A stretch of 64,000 bases of DNA from Zoogloeaceae bacterium (lineage in GTDB: Bacteria; Pseudomonadota; Gammaproteobacteria; Burkholderiales; Rhodocyclaceae): NCBI GenBank assembly GCA_024235675.1, contig JACKLZ010000002.1, positions 928,001-992,000 of the forward strand. Direction: 5' to 3'. The position numbers and the translations under genes are program-made. The notes under the pieces are model-generated. The model was not told the origin of the DNA. It searched no databases and saw nothing but the letters and a program-made list of their open reading frames with translations. The number at the start of each line of letters is the position of its first letter. Position 1 is the stretch's first letter. Positions 28,015-36,659 of this stretch are shown in pieces.

Positions 28015-28454
28015 TGGTTGTACAAGATCAGATATACGAGAGAAAACCCGATTACATAGAGAAACGAGCTATACGCGTAGTACGAGCCCGTCCTTCCTGT
28101 GGATATTGACATGAGCCGAACAGTCTCCGCGTCCTCACCTGCAAGCAACAACATGGCTTCGGCAGCCTGGCGCTGTTTCCGCCCGATATAGAACAGCCAA
28201 ACCGAGGCAAGAACCACCTGCCATAGAAAAAAACGATGGAGAGATAGTACAAACAACAAATAACCAATCAACAAGCTGTATACGATCAAAACAGGAAGGG
28301 CCTTCCAAAAATATACGTGATAAGTGGTAAGGCGAAAGATCTGCATGAGCACAAAGTGGCTGACCAGCAGGAACACTGCAAATTTGACGATCTCCACAAA
28401 CTTTCCCTCAAGCCCCATTAGCAAGTGCGCAATAGCTAAAGGGCATTTCACCAT
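28011..28454 (-). CDS. Unrecognised multi-pass membrane protein
   Basis: This 147-residue protein has about four hydrophobic segments (VKFAVFLLVSHFVLMQIFRL; WKALPVLIVYSLLIGYLLFV; WQVVLASVWLFYIG; YAYSSFLYVIGFSLVYLILY) and a short polar loop (GRKQRQAAEAMLLLAGEDAE). It is translationally coupled (ATGA) to the downstream unrecognised gene and shares its AT-richer composition. No family could be assigned. A start at the ATG codon for residue 13 is also possible. Confidence 0.6.
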   Translation of the reverse strand: MVKCPLAIAHLLMGLEGKFVEIVKFAVFLLVSHFVLMQIFRLTTYHVYFWKALPVLIVYSLLIGYLLFVLSLHRFFLWQVVLASVWLFYIGRKQRQAAEAMLLLAGEDAETVRLMSISTGRTGSYYAYSSFLYVIGFSLVYLILYNQ

Positions 28455-28788
28455 GCATCCGTAGGTCTCTGCAATGCACTTCGGCTATTGCATCCTACCG
28501 TCGCGCCAGCATCGGCCGCTGATCGTGCGAGGCCGATTTCGTAGGGTGGTCAGCTTCGCTGCCCACCATCGGCCGATGACCTCGCACGCGGCGTGGCCGA
28601 TGACCTCGCACGCGGCGTGGCCGATGACCTCGCACGCGGCGTGGTGGGTGGCGAGCCACCCACCCTACGACAATCGGTGCGGCGCTCGAGCCGGTCGGCG
28701 CTCGCGAGCCTCTTGCATTTCTCCCGCGCACAAGGAACAATAACCAAGCGCTTGCTTGCTTAATAATTAATCGCCGCACGGAGACCCG
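28455..28788. repeat. Repeat island: three 24-bp tandem repeats between inverted GTAGGGTGG arms
   Basis: Three perfect, head-to-tail copies of a 24-bp unit beginning CCGATGACCTCGCACG occupy 28573-28596, 28597-28620 and 28621-28644. They lie between GTAGGGTGGTCAGC (28541) and an inverted CCACCCACCCTAC (28656-28668). A hairpin of GGTGGGTGG and CCACCCACC closes the right side. At 28471-28498 there is also a copy of the GCAATGCxCTTCGGxTATTG element found at 50285 and 50431. No coding sequence is credible here. Confidence 0.85.
28745..28754. promoter_or_regulatory. Candidate operator upstream of the dienoyl-CoA reductase gene
   Basis: The perfect palindrome CAAGCGCTTG, followed by a partial repeat CTTGCTTAATAATT, lies 35 nt before the reductase start. 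TetR-family repressors of acyl-CoA genes often bind such palindromes, and a TetR gene follows the reductase. This is inferred from position only. Confidence 0.4.
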
Positions 28789-30822
28789 ATGAACGCCCCT
28801 GCCAACGCCCCTTACCCGCACCTGCTCGCCCCGCTCGATCTGGGCTTTACCACTTTGCGTAATCGCACGCTGATGGGTTCGATGCATACCGGGCTGGAGG
28901 AGGAGAAGAACGGCTTCGAGCGCATGGCGGCGTTTTATGCGGAGCGTGCGCGCGGTGGCGCAGGGCTGATCGTGACGGGGGGGTTTGCGCCGAACCTGGC
29001 GGGGCGGGTGTATCACGCGGGCTCGCAGCTGAGCTTTTCGTGGCAGGTGAAGAAGCACCGCATCGTGACCGACGCGGTGCATGCCGAGGGCGGCAAGATC
29101 GCGCTGCAGATTCTGCACACCGGCCGCTACGGCTACCATCCGCTGTGCGTGGCACCGTCCAGCCTGCGCGCGCCGATCAACCGTTTCCGCCCGCGCGCGC
29201 TGACGGGCTGGGGTATTCGCCGCACCATCGCGGCTTACGCCAAATGCGCCAGGCTGGCGCAGGACGCGGGCTATGACGGCGTCGAGGTCATGGGCTCCGA
29301 GGGCTACCTGATCAACCAGTTCATCGCGCCGCAGACCAACCATCGCACCGACGACTGGGGTGGCAGCTTCGAGAACCGCATCCGCTTCGCGCTCGAGATT
29401 GTGCGCACCACCCGCGCCAAGGTGGGGCCGAACTTCATCATCATTTTCCGCCTGTCGATGCTCGATCTGGTCGAGGGCGGCAGCAGCTGGGACGAGGTGG
29501 TGGCGCTGGCCAAGGCCATCGAGGCGGCGGGCGCGACGATCATCAATACCGGCATCGGCTGGCACGAGGCGCGCATCCCGACCATCGCCACCATGGTGCC
29601 GCGCGCGGCCTTTGCGTGGGTGACGCAGCGACTCAAGGGCGAGGTGACGATTCCGCTCATCACTACCAACCGCATCAACACGCCGGAAGTGGCCGAAGAG
29701 GTGCTGGCCTCGGGCTGCGCCGACATGGTGTCGATGGCCCGCCCCTTCCTGGCCGATGCCGACTTTGTTAACAAGGCCGCCGAGAACAAGGGCGACGAGA
29801 TCAACACCTGCATCGCCTGCAATCAGGCCTGCCTGGACCATATCTTCAACGGCAAGCTCACGTCTTGCCTGGTCAACCCGCGCGCCTGTCACGAGACCGA
29901 ATTCAGCATCACCCCGAGCACCGCGCCCAAGAAAGTGGCGGTGGTCGGTGCCGGCCCGGCGGGCATGGCCTGCGCCACCACCGCCGCCGAACGCGGGCAT
30001 GCGGTGACGCTGTTCGACGCGGCGGACCGTATCGGCGGCCAGTTCAATATTGCCAAACAGATCCCCGGCAAAGAGGACTTCAACGAAACCCTGCGCTACT
30101 TCGGCAAACGCATCGAGACCACCGGCGTTGATCTGCAACTGAACACACGCGTCGAGCCGGAGGCGCTCAAGGCCGGCGGTTTCGACCATGTGGTGCTGGC
30201 CACCGGCATCATCCCGCGCAAGCTCGACATCCCCGGCGCCGACAGCGACAAGGTGGCGAGTTACCTCGACATCATCGAGGGGCGCAAAGTGGCCGGCAAG
30301 TCGGTGGCCATCATCGGCGCGGGCGGTATCGGCTTTGACGTGGGCGAGTTCCTCACCCACAGCCATGACGAACGCACCGAGGCCGAGCGCTTCAACAGCG
30401 AGTGGGGCATCGACCCGACTTACGCCAACCGCGGCGGGCTGACCGAGGCGGTGGACGAAAAAGCGCCGCGTCAGGTCTATCTCCTGCAGCGCAAGGAGTC
30501 CAAGGTGGGCGAAGGCCTGGCCAAGACCACCGGCTGGATCCGCCGCACCCTGCTCAAAAAACGCGGCGTGATGATGATCCCCGGCGTGAGCTACGACGCC
30601 ATCACCGACACGGGCCTGAACATCACGGTCAATGGCGAAGCCAAGACGCTGCCCGTGGATACCATCGTGGTCTGCGCCGGCCAGCTATCGCGACGCGAAT
30701 TGCAGGCGCCGCTCGAAGCCGCCGGCATCCCCGTCACCTTGATCGGCGGTGCCGACCTGGCCAGCGAGCTGGACGCCAAGCGCGCCATCGACCAGGGCAC
30801 CCGCGTGGCGGCGGCACTGTAA
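28789..30822 (+). CDS. fadH: 2,4-dienoyl-CoA reductase (NADPH), FadH-type
   Basis: This 677-residue flavoenzyme reduces 2,4-dienoyl-CoA in the beta-oxidation of unsaturated acids. An N-terminal FMN-binding Old Yellow Enzyme barrel (PHLLAPLDLGFTTLRNRTLM; LIVTGGFAPN; LQILHTGRYGYHP) leads to a 4Fe-4S cysteine set (CIACNQACLDHIFNGKLTSC) near 340 and an FAD/NADPH domain (VAVVGAGPAGMACATTAAER; VAIIGAGGIGFDVGEFL). Length and order match E. coli FadH. Start 28789 has GGAG upstream. The TetR gene begins three bases after the stop codon. Confidence 0.96.
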   Translation: MNAPANAPYPHLLAPLDLGFTTLRNRTLMGSMHTGLEEEKNGFERMAAFYAERARGGAGLIVTGGFAPNLAGRVYHAGSQLSFSWQVKKHRIVTDAVHAEGGKIALQILHTGRYGYHPLCVAPSSLRAPINRFRPRALTGWGIRRTIAAYAKCARLAQDAGYDGVEVMGSEGYLINQFIAPQTNHRTDDWGGSFENRIRFALEIVRTTRAKVGPNFIIIFRLSMLDLVEGGSSWDEVVALAKAIEAAGATIINTGIGWHEARIPTIATMVPRAAFAWVTQRLKGEVTIPLITTNRINTPEVAEEVLASGCADMVSMARPFLADADFVNKAAENKGDEINTCIACNQACLDHIFNGKLTSCLVNPRACHETEFSITPSTAPKKVAVVGAGPAGMACATTAAERGHAVTLFDAADRIGGQFNIAKQIPGKEDFNETLRYFGKRIETTGVDLQLNTRVEPEALKAGGFDHVVLATGIIPRKLDIPGADSDKVASYLDIIEGRKVAGKSVAIIGAGGIGFDVGEFLTHSHDERTEAERFNSEWGIDPTYANRGGLTEAVDEKAPRQVYLLQRKESKVGEGLAKTTGWIRRTLLKKRGVMMIPGVSYDAITDTGLNITVNGEAKTLPVDTIVVCAGQLSRRELQAPLEAAGIPVTLIGGADLASELDAKRAIDQGTRVAAAL

Positions 30823-30824
30823 AC

Positions 30825-31415
30825 ATGCCGCGCAAAAAATCCGAACCCGCCGCCGATGCCAACCGCCGCGCCGATGTGCTGCGCGCGGCCGCCCGGCTGT
30901 TTGTCGAAAAAGGCTTCGAAGCGACCACCACGCGCGACATCGCCGAGGCCGCTGGCATGCGCTCGGGCAGCCCCTTCTACCACTTCCGCAGCAAACTCGA
31001 TCTGCTGCAGGCGGTGATCCAGGAGGGACTGGCGGCCAGCGATGTGCGCCAGCAAGCGGCCATCGACGGCGTGACCGACCCGCGCGAGCGCATGCACCGC
31101 CTGATCCGCACCCATCTGACCAGCCTGTTTGAGCACGACGCGCACGCGCCGCTGCTGATCGGCGAAACCCGCGCGCTCGACGCCACGGCCCGCCGCCACA
31201 TCGCCGACGCCTTCGACCGCTATCAGATTCCCTGGCAGCAAACGCTGAACGCGCTGGTCGCCAATGGCACGCTCGCCAACGCCGCACCGCCGGTCCGGCT
31301 GTGGCTGTTCGGCATGCTCAACTGGAGTACCCACTGGTATCGCGCCGACGGTGCGCTGTCGCTCGATGCGCTGGCCGACAGCGCACTGGCCATGCTGCTG
31401 GGCAAGCAGGCCTGA
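30825..31415 (+). CDS. TetR/AcrR family transcriptional regulator
   Basis: The 196-residue protein has a TetR helix-turn-helix (ADVLRAAARLFVEKGFEATT, then TRDIAEAAGMRSGSPFYHFR) after a basic N-terminus. The C-terminal ligand domain is variable. It lies 2 nt downstream of the FadH-type gene and probably represses it in response to an acyl-CoA or related effector. Confidence 0.93.
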   Translation: MPRKKSEPAADANRRADVLRAAARLFVEKGFEATTTRDIAEAAGMRSGSPFYHFRSKLDLLQAVIQEGLAASDVRQQAAIDGVTDPRERMHRLIRTHLTSLFEHDAHAPLLIGETRALDATARRHIADAFDRYQIPWQQTLNALVANGTLANAAPPVRLWLFGMLNWSTHWYRADGALSLDALADSALAMLLGKQA

Positions 31416-31417
31416 GC

Positions 31418-32680
31418 TTATTCGGCCTGCACGGTCGGCAGAAACAGCGTCATGCGCGTTCCGCGCCCGAGCGCGCTGTCCATGTCGATCCGGCCGCCGT
31501 GCTGCTCGGCAATGCCCCACGCCTGCGTAAGCCCCAGCCCGACGCCCTCGCCCACCGGGCGCGTGGTAAAGAAGGGATCAAACACATAGGCCTGAATGTC
31601 GGCGGGGATGCCCGGGCCGGTGTCTTCAATTGCCACCCACTGTTCGCCATCGGTCTGACCGGTCTCGATACTTAACTGACCGCCCTCGGCCACGGCTTGC
31701 AGCGCATTGCTCAGCAAATGCACACAAGCCCGGCTCACATCACCGGGTCGGCACGCCAGCGGCGGCAGCTCGGCAAACTGGTATTGAACCTGTGCGTGCG
31801 CCAGCGACTGCACGGGCAGCAGGTTGAGCGCCCGCGTCACCACTTCGTGCAAGCTGATGGGCTCCGTCGCACCGGAGCCGACCTCGGCAAACGTGCGCAG
31901 ATCGGCAACGATGAGGCGCACCCGCTCCAGACCGGATCTCAATTCGCTGAGCAATTCGGGAATATCGTCGGTCAGAAACGCCACGTCGGCCTCGACACAC
32001 TGCTGTGCCAAGTCCGCAGCAATCGCCGGCGCCTGCGCGGCGATCAGCGGGTCCGCCGCCCGATAGGCCGAGAGCAAGGCCATCAAGGCCGTCACATCCC
32101 GCGCCAACATGTCGCAATTGCCGGTGGCGAAGCCCAGCGGATTATTGATTTCGTGCGCCACGCCGGCGGCCAGACGCCCAACCGAGGCCATTTTTTCGGA
32201 TTGCACCAACTGGTGATGCGCCTTCTCGAGCCGGGCGTTGGCCGCTTCCAGCGCGGCATTGCGCTCGCGCAAAGCCTCCTGTGCCAGCCGGCGCGCGGTC
32301 ACATCCCGACCGATACCGCGATAGCCCGTGAACACGCCATCCGCGCTAAAGACCGGGTCGCCGCTGATCGAAAAATAGCGCAGCCCATCCTGGGTCTCCA
32401 TGCTGTATTCCAGCTCACGGAACGGCTGAAGCGCGCGCACCTGCGCTTCGTGCGCCGCGATTTCTGCCTCGCTCAAACCGGCACAATGAGCGCGCAAAAA
32501 GTCCCAACGCGTCAGCCCGACGAAGGCGCTCGGTGAAGTATTGCCGCGGGCAGCCAAGCCATCGGAGAACTCGCAAAAGCGAAACTCCGCGTCTTGCTCC
32601 CAATACCAATCCGACGACAGATCCAGCAGGCTACGAAATCGCGCTACGGCCTGCGTGGCCTCTTCAGTTTCCTTGCTCAT
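31418..32680 (-). CDS. PAS-domain sensor histidine kinase
   Basis: This 420-residue protein has no clear TM segment. An N-terminal PAS domain (FRSLLDLSSDWYWEQDAEFR; YRGIGRDVTARRLAQEAL) is followed by a coiled-coil linker, an H-box KMASVGRLAAGVAHEINNPL (His in AHEIN), and HATPase motifs VHLLSNALQAV, IEDTGPGIP and VGLGLTQAWGI. It is a soluble redox- or ligand-sensing kinase. There is no response regulator nearby. It is convergent with the TetR gene, with only 2 bp between stop codons. Confidence 0.92.
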   Translation of the reverse strand: MSKETEEATQAVARFRSLLDLSSDWYWEQDAEFRFCEFSDGLAARGNTSPSAFVGLTRWDFLRAHCAGLSEAEIAAHEAQVRALQPFRELEYSMETQDGLRYFSISGDPVFSADGVFTGYRGIGRDVTARRLAQEALRERNAALEAANARLEKAHHQLVQSEKMASVGRLAAGVAHEINNPLGFATGNCDMLARDVTALMALLSAYRAADPLIAAQAPAIAADLAQQCVEADVAFLTDDIPELLSELRSGLERVRLIVADLRTFAEVGSGATEPISLHEVVTRALNLLPVQSLAHAQVQYQFAELPPLACRPGDVSRACVHLLSNALQAVAEGGQLSIETGQTDGEQWVAIEDTGPGIPADIQAYVFDPFFTTRPVGEGVGLGLTQAWGIAEQHGGRIDMDSALGRGTRMTLFLPTVQAE

Positions 32681-32831
32681 CTCCGGACTCCGCCCGTCGT
32701 ATTACTTTGGTATCAACGGCACGAAAGCGGCAAGCTTGATAACCGAAGCCCCAAACGACAATCGCCGCACAAGGCGGCGATCAAATAACGGGCCTGCCAG
32801 CCCGAGCCGGCAGGCTCGGAACCCGGCGAAA

Positions 32832-33206
32832 TCAGGCGTGTGCGGCCAGCGACGCACGCCGGGCATGTGCCGGCGTGGCGCGCGGTGCGTGCTCAGTGGC
32901 CTGCGCAGCGCGCATCTGCTTGAGCGCCGCCTGATCCTCAACCGACAAGTGCAAATCAACGGCAGCCAGGCGGGCCAGCGTGGCGTCAAGATCCCAAGGC
33001 GCTGCGAGACGAAGCTTTTTGCCGGTCTGCATCTCGGCGTGCAGCCAGAAGGCGCCTGTCTCGGCATCGGCGCGCAGATAAAGGCGTGCAACCCGCGTCG
33101 GATCCGCTTCGATGCGGGCCAGGCCATCCTGCTTCTTGCGCTTGCCGGCCAGCCAGGAACCCGCCAACACCACCACCACGATTGCCACTGCGCCGATCAG
33201 CTCCAT
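32832..33206 (-). CDS. Small single-pass membrane protein, unrecognised
   Basis: The 124-residue protein starts with one TM helix (LIGAVAIVVVVLAGSWLAGK) and a basic stop-transfer signal (KRKKQ). A compact domain with charged and aromatic residues (ARLYLRADAETGAFWLHAEM) follows, then a low-complexity Ala-rich tail. GGAG upstream supports the ATG at 33206. I do not recognise a family. Confidence 0.65.
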   Translation of the reverse strand: MELIGAVAIVVVVLAGSWLAGKRKKQDGLARIEADPTRVARLYLRADAETGAFWLHAEMQTGKKLRLAAPWDLDATLARLAAVDLHLSVEDQAALKQMRAAQATEHAPRATPAHARRASLAAHA

Positions 33207-33500
33207 GAATCTTCTCCGTAGGCGGTGTGCGTCGCACCGCCTTGTTGCTCAGTTGCGCCGCATGAACGCGGCCTTGTTGGAATCGAAGACTAATGCAGCG
33301 CCCCCGACCGCGTCGCGCATATGGATAGCGCCAATTTCTATATAAGCACACCCCATTCGCAAAACTTGGCGTTATATGCCTGCTCGACGGCTGTCTTCGC
33401 GACATGCGTCACGCCCTGAGGCCCCGTGGCGCTTCGGTTTCCGGGGCGAAGCGCGTTAGACTGAACGGGTCCGAGCGCCCTGCGGCGCGATCAGGAGCCC

Positions 33501-34580
33501 ATGCCGATGCAACACAAAGCCTTCACCCGGCCCGTCCATGCCACCACCTGGATGAGTCTGTTTCTGGCACTCGTGGCATTGCTGGCGGCCTTTCTGGCCC
33601 CCCAACTCGAATCCGCCTTCCGCGCCAACGCGCTGTTCAACGGCGTGATCATCGCGGTGCTGGTGGTTGGCATCGGCGTCAATCTGCGCCAGGTGTGGCG
33701 ATTGCAGCGCGAAGTGCTGTGGATCGAAGCCTTCGAGCCGCGCGCCGACGGCGGCGGCAGCGGCGCTGGCCGCCCGGTGCTGCTGGCCCCCATGGCCCGG
33801 CTGCTGACCAGCCGAGACGGCGGCCGCTTCCACCTCTCGCCGGCATCGATGCGCACCATTCTCGACAGCGTGCAGATCCGCCTCGAAGAGCAGCGCGACC
33901 TCTCCCGCTACCTGATCGGCCTGCTCATCTTTCTCGGCCTGCTCGGCACCTTCTGGGGTTTGCTCGCCACCATCCGCTCGGTGGGCGACATCATCGGCGG
34001 CATGAGCGTGGGCGCCGACCCCGTCGCCATGTTCGACACCCTCAAGACGCGCCTGGACGCGCCGCTCTCCGGCATGGCCACCAGTTTTTCGACCTCGCTG
34101 TTCGGTCTGGCCGGCTCGCTGGTGGTCGGCTTTCTCGACCTGCAATCGGGCCACGCCCAGAACCGCTTCTATAACGAGCTCGAAGAATGGCTCTCCAACA
34201 TTACCCGCCTGCCCTCGGCCGGCGTGGGCGGCGATGGCGACGGCACCGTGCCGGCCTACGTGGTGGCTTTGCTCGAGCAAACCGCTGAAAGCCTGGAGCG
34301 CATGCAGCGCTCGTCCGTCGAGTCCGAGCGCGAACGCCACGCCATTGGCGACCAGCTCGGCGACCTGAACAACCAGCTCACCCGACTGGCCGACCTCATC
34401 TCGCGGGAGTCACGCGACTTCAGCACCCTGGCCAGCAGTCAGGACGACCTGGCGGGTCTGGTCCGCCACCTCGCGCACCAGCCCAATCAGAGTGCGCAAT
34501 TCTCTGAAGAGCTGCGCTCCGAACTGCGGCTGCTCTCGCGCACCATCGCCGCGGCGCTTGACAGCCGCCGGGCGGACTGA
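33501..34580 (+). CDS. MotA/TolQ/ExbB-type proton-channel protein
   Basis: The 359-residue membrane protein has four predicted TM segments: WMSLFLALVALLAAFLAPQL, FNGVIIAVLVVGIGVNL, LIGLLIFLGLLGTFWGLLAT and FSTSLFGLAGSLVVGFLDL. The loop between TM3 and TM4 and the small-residue pattern in TM3 (LLGTFWGLL) match MotA/ExbB stator subunits. A C-terminal cytoplasmic helical region of about 140 residues extends the protein. It is followed 4 bp later by a MotB/OmpA-like gene, so the two should form a proton-driven stator complex. AGGAG precedes the ATG at 33501. Confidence 0.88.
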   Translation: MPMQHKAFTRPVHATTWMSLFLALVALLAAFLAPQLESAFRANALFNGVIIAVLVVGIGVNLRQVWRLQREVLWIEAFEPRADGGGSGAGRPVLLAPMARLLTSRDGGRFHLSPASMRTILDSVQIRLEEQRDLSRYLIGLLIFLGLLGTFWGLLATIRSVGDIIGGMSVGADPVAMFDTLKTRLDAPLSGMATSFSTSLFGLAGSLVVGFLDLQSGHAQNRFYNELEEWLSNITRLPSAGVGGDGDGTVPAYVVALLEQTAESLERMQRSSVESERERHAIGDQLGDLNNQLTRLADLISRESRDFSTLASSQDDLAGLVRHLAHQPNQSAQFSEELRSELRLLSRTIAAALDSRRAD

Positions 34581-34584
34581 GCCG

Positions 34585-35712
34585 ATGGCCTCACTCGGCC
34601 GCCGCCGACGCGGCATCGACTTCTGGCCGGGCTTTGTCGATGCGCTGGCCGCGCTGCTGATGGTGATGATCTTCGTCATCCTGATCTTCACCATCGGCCA
34701 GTTCGTGCTCACCGACGCAGTCTCCGGCCGCGACCGTGCGCTGGCGCAACTGAATGCCGAGCTATCGGAGCTGGCCGAACAGCTGAGCCTCGAAACCAAC
34801 GCCCGCAAGAAAGCCACCGTACAACTCGGCGAACTGTCCGCCTCGCTGGCCAGCACCGAATCCGCCCGCCAGGCGCTGGATGTCCGCCTGCAATCGACTG
34901 AAGCCGCACGGGCAGAATCCGAAGCCGCCCGCGCAGCCAGCGAAGCCGAAGGCTTGCGTCTGATCGCCGACATCGCCGCCCTGCAACGCCTCAAGGCCGA
35001 GCTTGAAGCCGAGTCGGCCCGGCTGGCCAGCCAGCTCGACAGCACGGGCACCGCGCTCAAGGAAAAAACCGAACTCTCGGAGCGCTCGATCGCCCAGGTC
35101 GAGCTGCTCAACCGCCAGCTCGCCGCCCTGCGCACCCAGCTCGAACAACTCAACGAAGCGCTCGGCGCCGCCGAAACTGCGGCGCGCAGCAAAGATCTGG
35201 AAATCGAAGAACTCGGCAAGAAGCTCAACGTGGCGCTGGCCAGCCGGGTACAAAAACTGGCACGTTACCGCTCCGAATTCTTCGGCCGACTGCGTGAGGT
35301 GCTGGACAAACGCGACGATGTGCAGATTGTCGGCGACCGCTTCGTGTTCTCCAGCGAAGTGCTCTTCGACAGCGCCTCGGACAACGTCAGCGAGGCCGGC
35401 AAAAACCAGCTCGCCAAACTGGCCAGTACGCTCAAGGGCATCGCCCGCGAGATTCCGGCCGATCTGCCCTGGGTGCTGCAAGTCGACGGCCACACCGACC
35501 GCCTGCCCATCAATACCGAGCGCTTCCCCTCCAACTGGGAGCTGTCCACCGCGCGCGCGCTGTCCATCGTCAAGTTCTTGCGGGCGCAAGGTATCGAGCC
35601 GCAGCGCCTGGCCGCCACCGGCTACGGCGAGTTCCACCCGCTCGACGAGCGCGACACCCCCGCCGCCTACGCCAAGAACCGCCGCATCGAGCTCAAGCTG
35701 ACGAATCGCTGA
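34585..35712 (+). CDS. MotB-like stator with coiled coil and C-terminal OmpA peptidoglycan-binding domain
   Basis: The 375-residue protein has a single TM helix (GFVDALAALLMVMIFVILIF) with Asp19 in the MotB proton-binding position. A long coiled coil follows (about 45-225, rich in Ala, Glu, Leu and Gln), then an OmpA/MotB domain with VDGHTDRLPI, ARALSIVKFLRAQGIEPQRL and YAKNRRIELKL. Together with the MotA-like partner it probably uses the proton gradient to do work in the envelope. The gene starts 4 bp after its partner. The last 20 bases overlap the convergent AraC gene. Confidence 0.9.
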   Translation: MASLGRRRRGIDFWPGFVDALAALLMVMIFVILIFTIGQFVLTDAVSGRDRALAQLNAELSELAEQLSLETNARKKATVQLGELSASLASTESARQALDVRLQSTEAARAESEAARAASEAEGLRLIADIAALQRLKAELEAESARLASQLDSTGTALKEKTELSERSIAQVELLNRQLAALRTQLEQLNEALGAAETAARSKDLEIEELGKKLNVALASRVQKLARYRSEFFGRLREVLDKRDDVQIVGDRFVFSSEVLFDSASDNVSEAGKNQLAKLASTLKGIAREIPADLPWVLQVDGHTDRLPINTERFPSNWELSTARALSIVKFLRAQGIEPQRLAATGYGEFHPLDERDTPAAYAKNRRIELKLTNR

Positions 35713-36541
35713 GCGCCGCCTCGCCGCGCACCTGCGCCAGCCAGTCGCGCGGCGCGCAGCCCATGCGCGCACGGAAGGCCCGCGCCAGCGCATTCGGGCT
35801 GCCATAGCCGACCCGGTCGGCCACCACCGCCACCGGCCGCCCCTGCTTGAGCAGCGTGCAACTCACATTCATGCGCCACTCGGCCAGATAGTCGCCGGGC
35901 GTGACGCCCACCGTGTCCTTGAACGCGGCAGCGAAACGCGCGCGTGACATGCCCGCCCGCGCGGCCAAGGCCTCCAGCGTCCACGGCGTCTCGGGCGCAT
36001 CATGCATCGCCACAATCGCCAGAGACAGCTTCGGGTCAGCCAGCCCGGCCAGCAGCCCGGTGGCGGCGAGGCGGCCGTCCATCAGATGGCGAAGCAACTG
36101 GATCAGCAACAGCTCGCACAGACGGTCAATCGCCGCCTGCCGGCCGCACTGCTCGCGCCCGGCTTCGGCAAACAACAGCTCCAGCGTCGGCCCCAGACCG
36201 GGCAGATCGGCCAGGGGAATCAGCAGCATCGGCGGCAAGGCCATGGCCAGCGGATTGCCGGCCGAGGCGCCCAGGTCCACCTCCGCGCACAGCAACTCGG
36301 CCGTGTCGCCGGGCGCCGCCACAAAGCGATGCGACACCACCCGCGGATAGAACAGCAGGCTCGGCTCGGTGACCAGAACATCTTCATGCACCGTCGAACG
36401 CGCAGTGATCGGGCCGCGGCGCACGAGATGAATATAGCCATGCGGCGCCGCGTAGTGATGCTGCCCGCAGAAGGCGCCGCTGTGAAACACGCGCGCCGAG
36501 AGCGAGTAGTGCTGAAGCAAGCCGGCCAGTCGATCTGCCAT
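35693..36541 (-). CDS. AraC family transcriptional regulator
   Basis: The 282-residue protein has an N-terminal cupin-like sensor domain (FCGQHHYAAPHGYIHLVRRG; PSLLFYPRVVSHRF) and a C-terminal double helix-turn-helix (WTLEALAARAGMSRARFAAA; VADRVGYGSPNALARAFRAR). GGAG precedes the ATG at 36541. It is divergent from an AhpD-like gene across 118 bp, so control of that gene and the cytochrome P460 gene is likely. Its 3' end overlaps the MotB-like gene on the other strand. Confidence 0.92.
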   Translation of the reverse strand: MADRLAGLLQHYSLSARVFHSGAFCGQHHYAAPHGYIHLVRRGPITARSTVHEDVLVTEPSLLFYPRVVSHRFVAAPGDTAELLCAEVDLGASAGNPLAMALPPMLLIPLADLPGLGPTLELLFAEAGREQCGRQAAIDRLCELLLIQLLRHLMDGRLAATGLLAGLADPKLSLAIVAMHDAPETPWTLEALAARAGMSRARFAAAFKDTVGVTPGDYLAEWRMNVSCTLLKQGRPVAVVADRVGYGSPNALARAFRARMGCAPRDWLAQVRGEAALSDSSA

Positions 36542-36659
36542 CCCAATCTCCAAAAAGTACGATGGGTTACATATTTGATACTGAATGTGCCATATCGTAC
36601 CAAACAAAGGGCGATCATGCCTCACGTGCTCTTGCACCTCACTCACAACGGAGAAACCA

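Noticed and set aside
28573..28644. CRISPR array
   Set aside because: The three repeats are directly adjacent with no spacers between them.
28495..30366. A 623-residue minus-strand frame antisense to the dienoyl-CoA reductase
   Set aside because: Its C-terminal end runs through the tandem repeat (RRVRGHRP repeats), which is translation of repeat DNA; the reductase is the real gene.
33501..35712. Complete Zorya defence system
   Set aside because: Only the MotA/MotB-like pair is present; no ZorC, ZorD or ZorE effector gene lies on either side, and the MotB-like protein has a coiled coil longer than that of ZorB as I know it.
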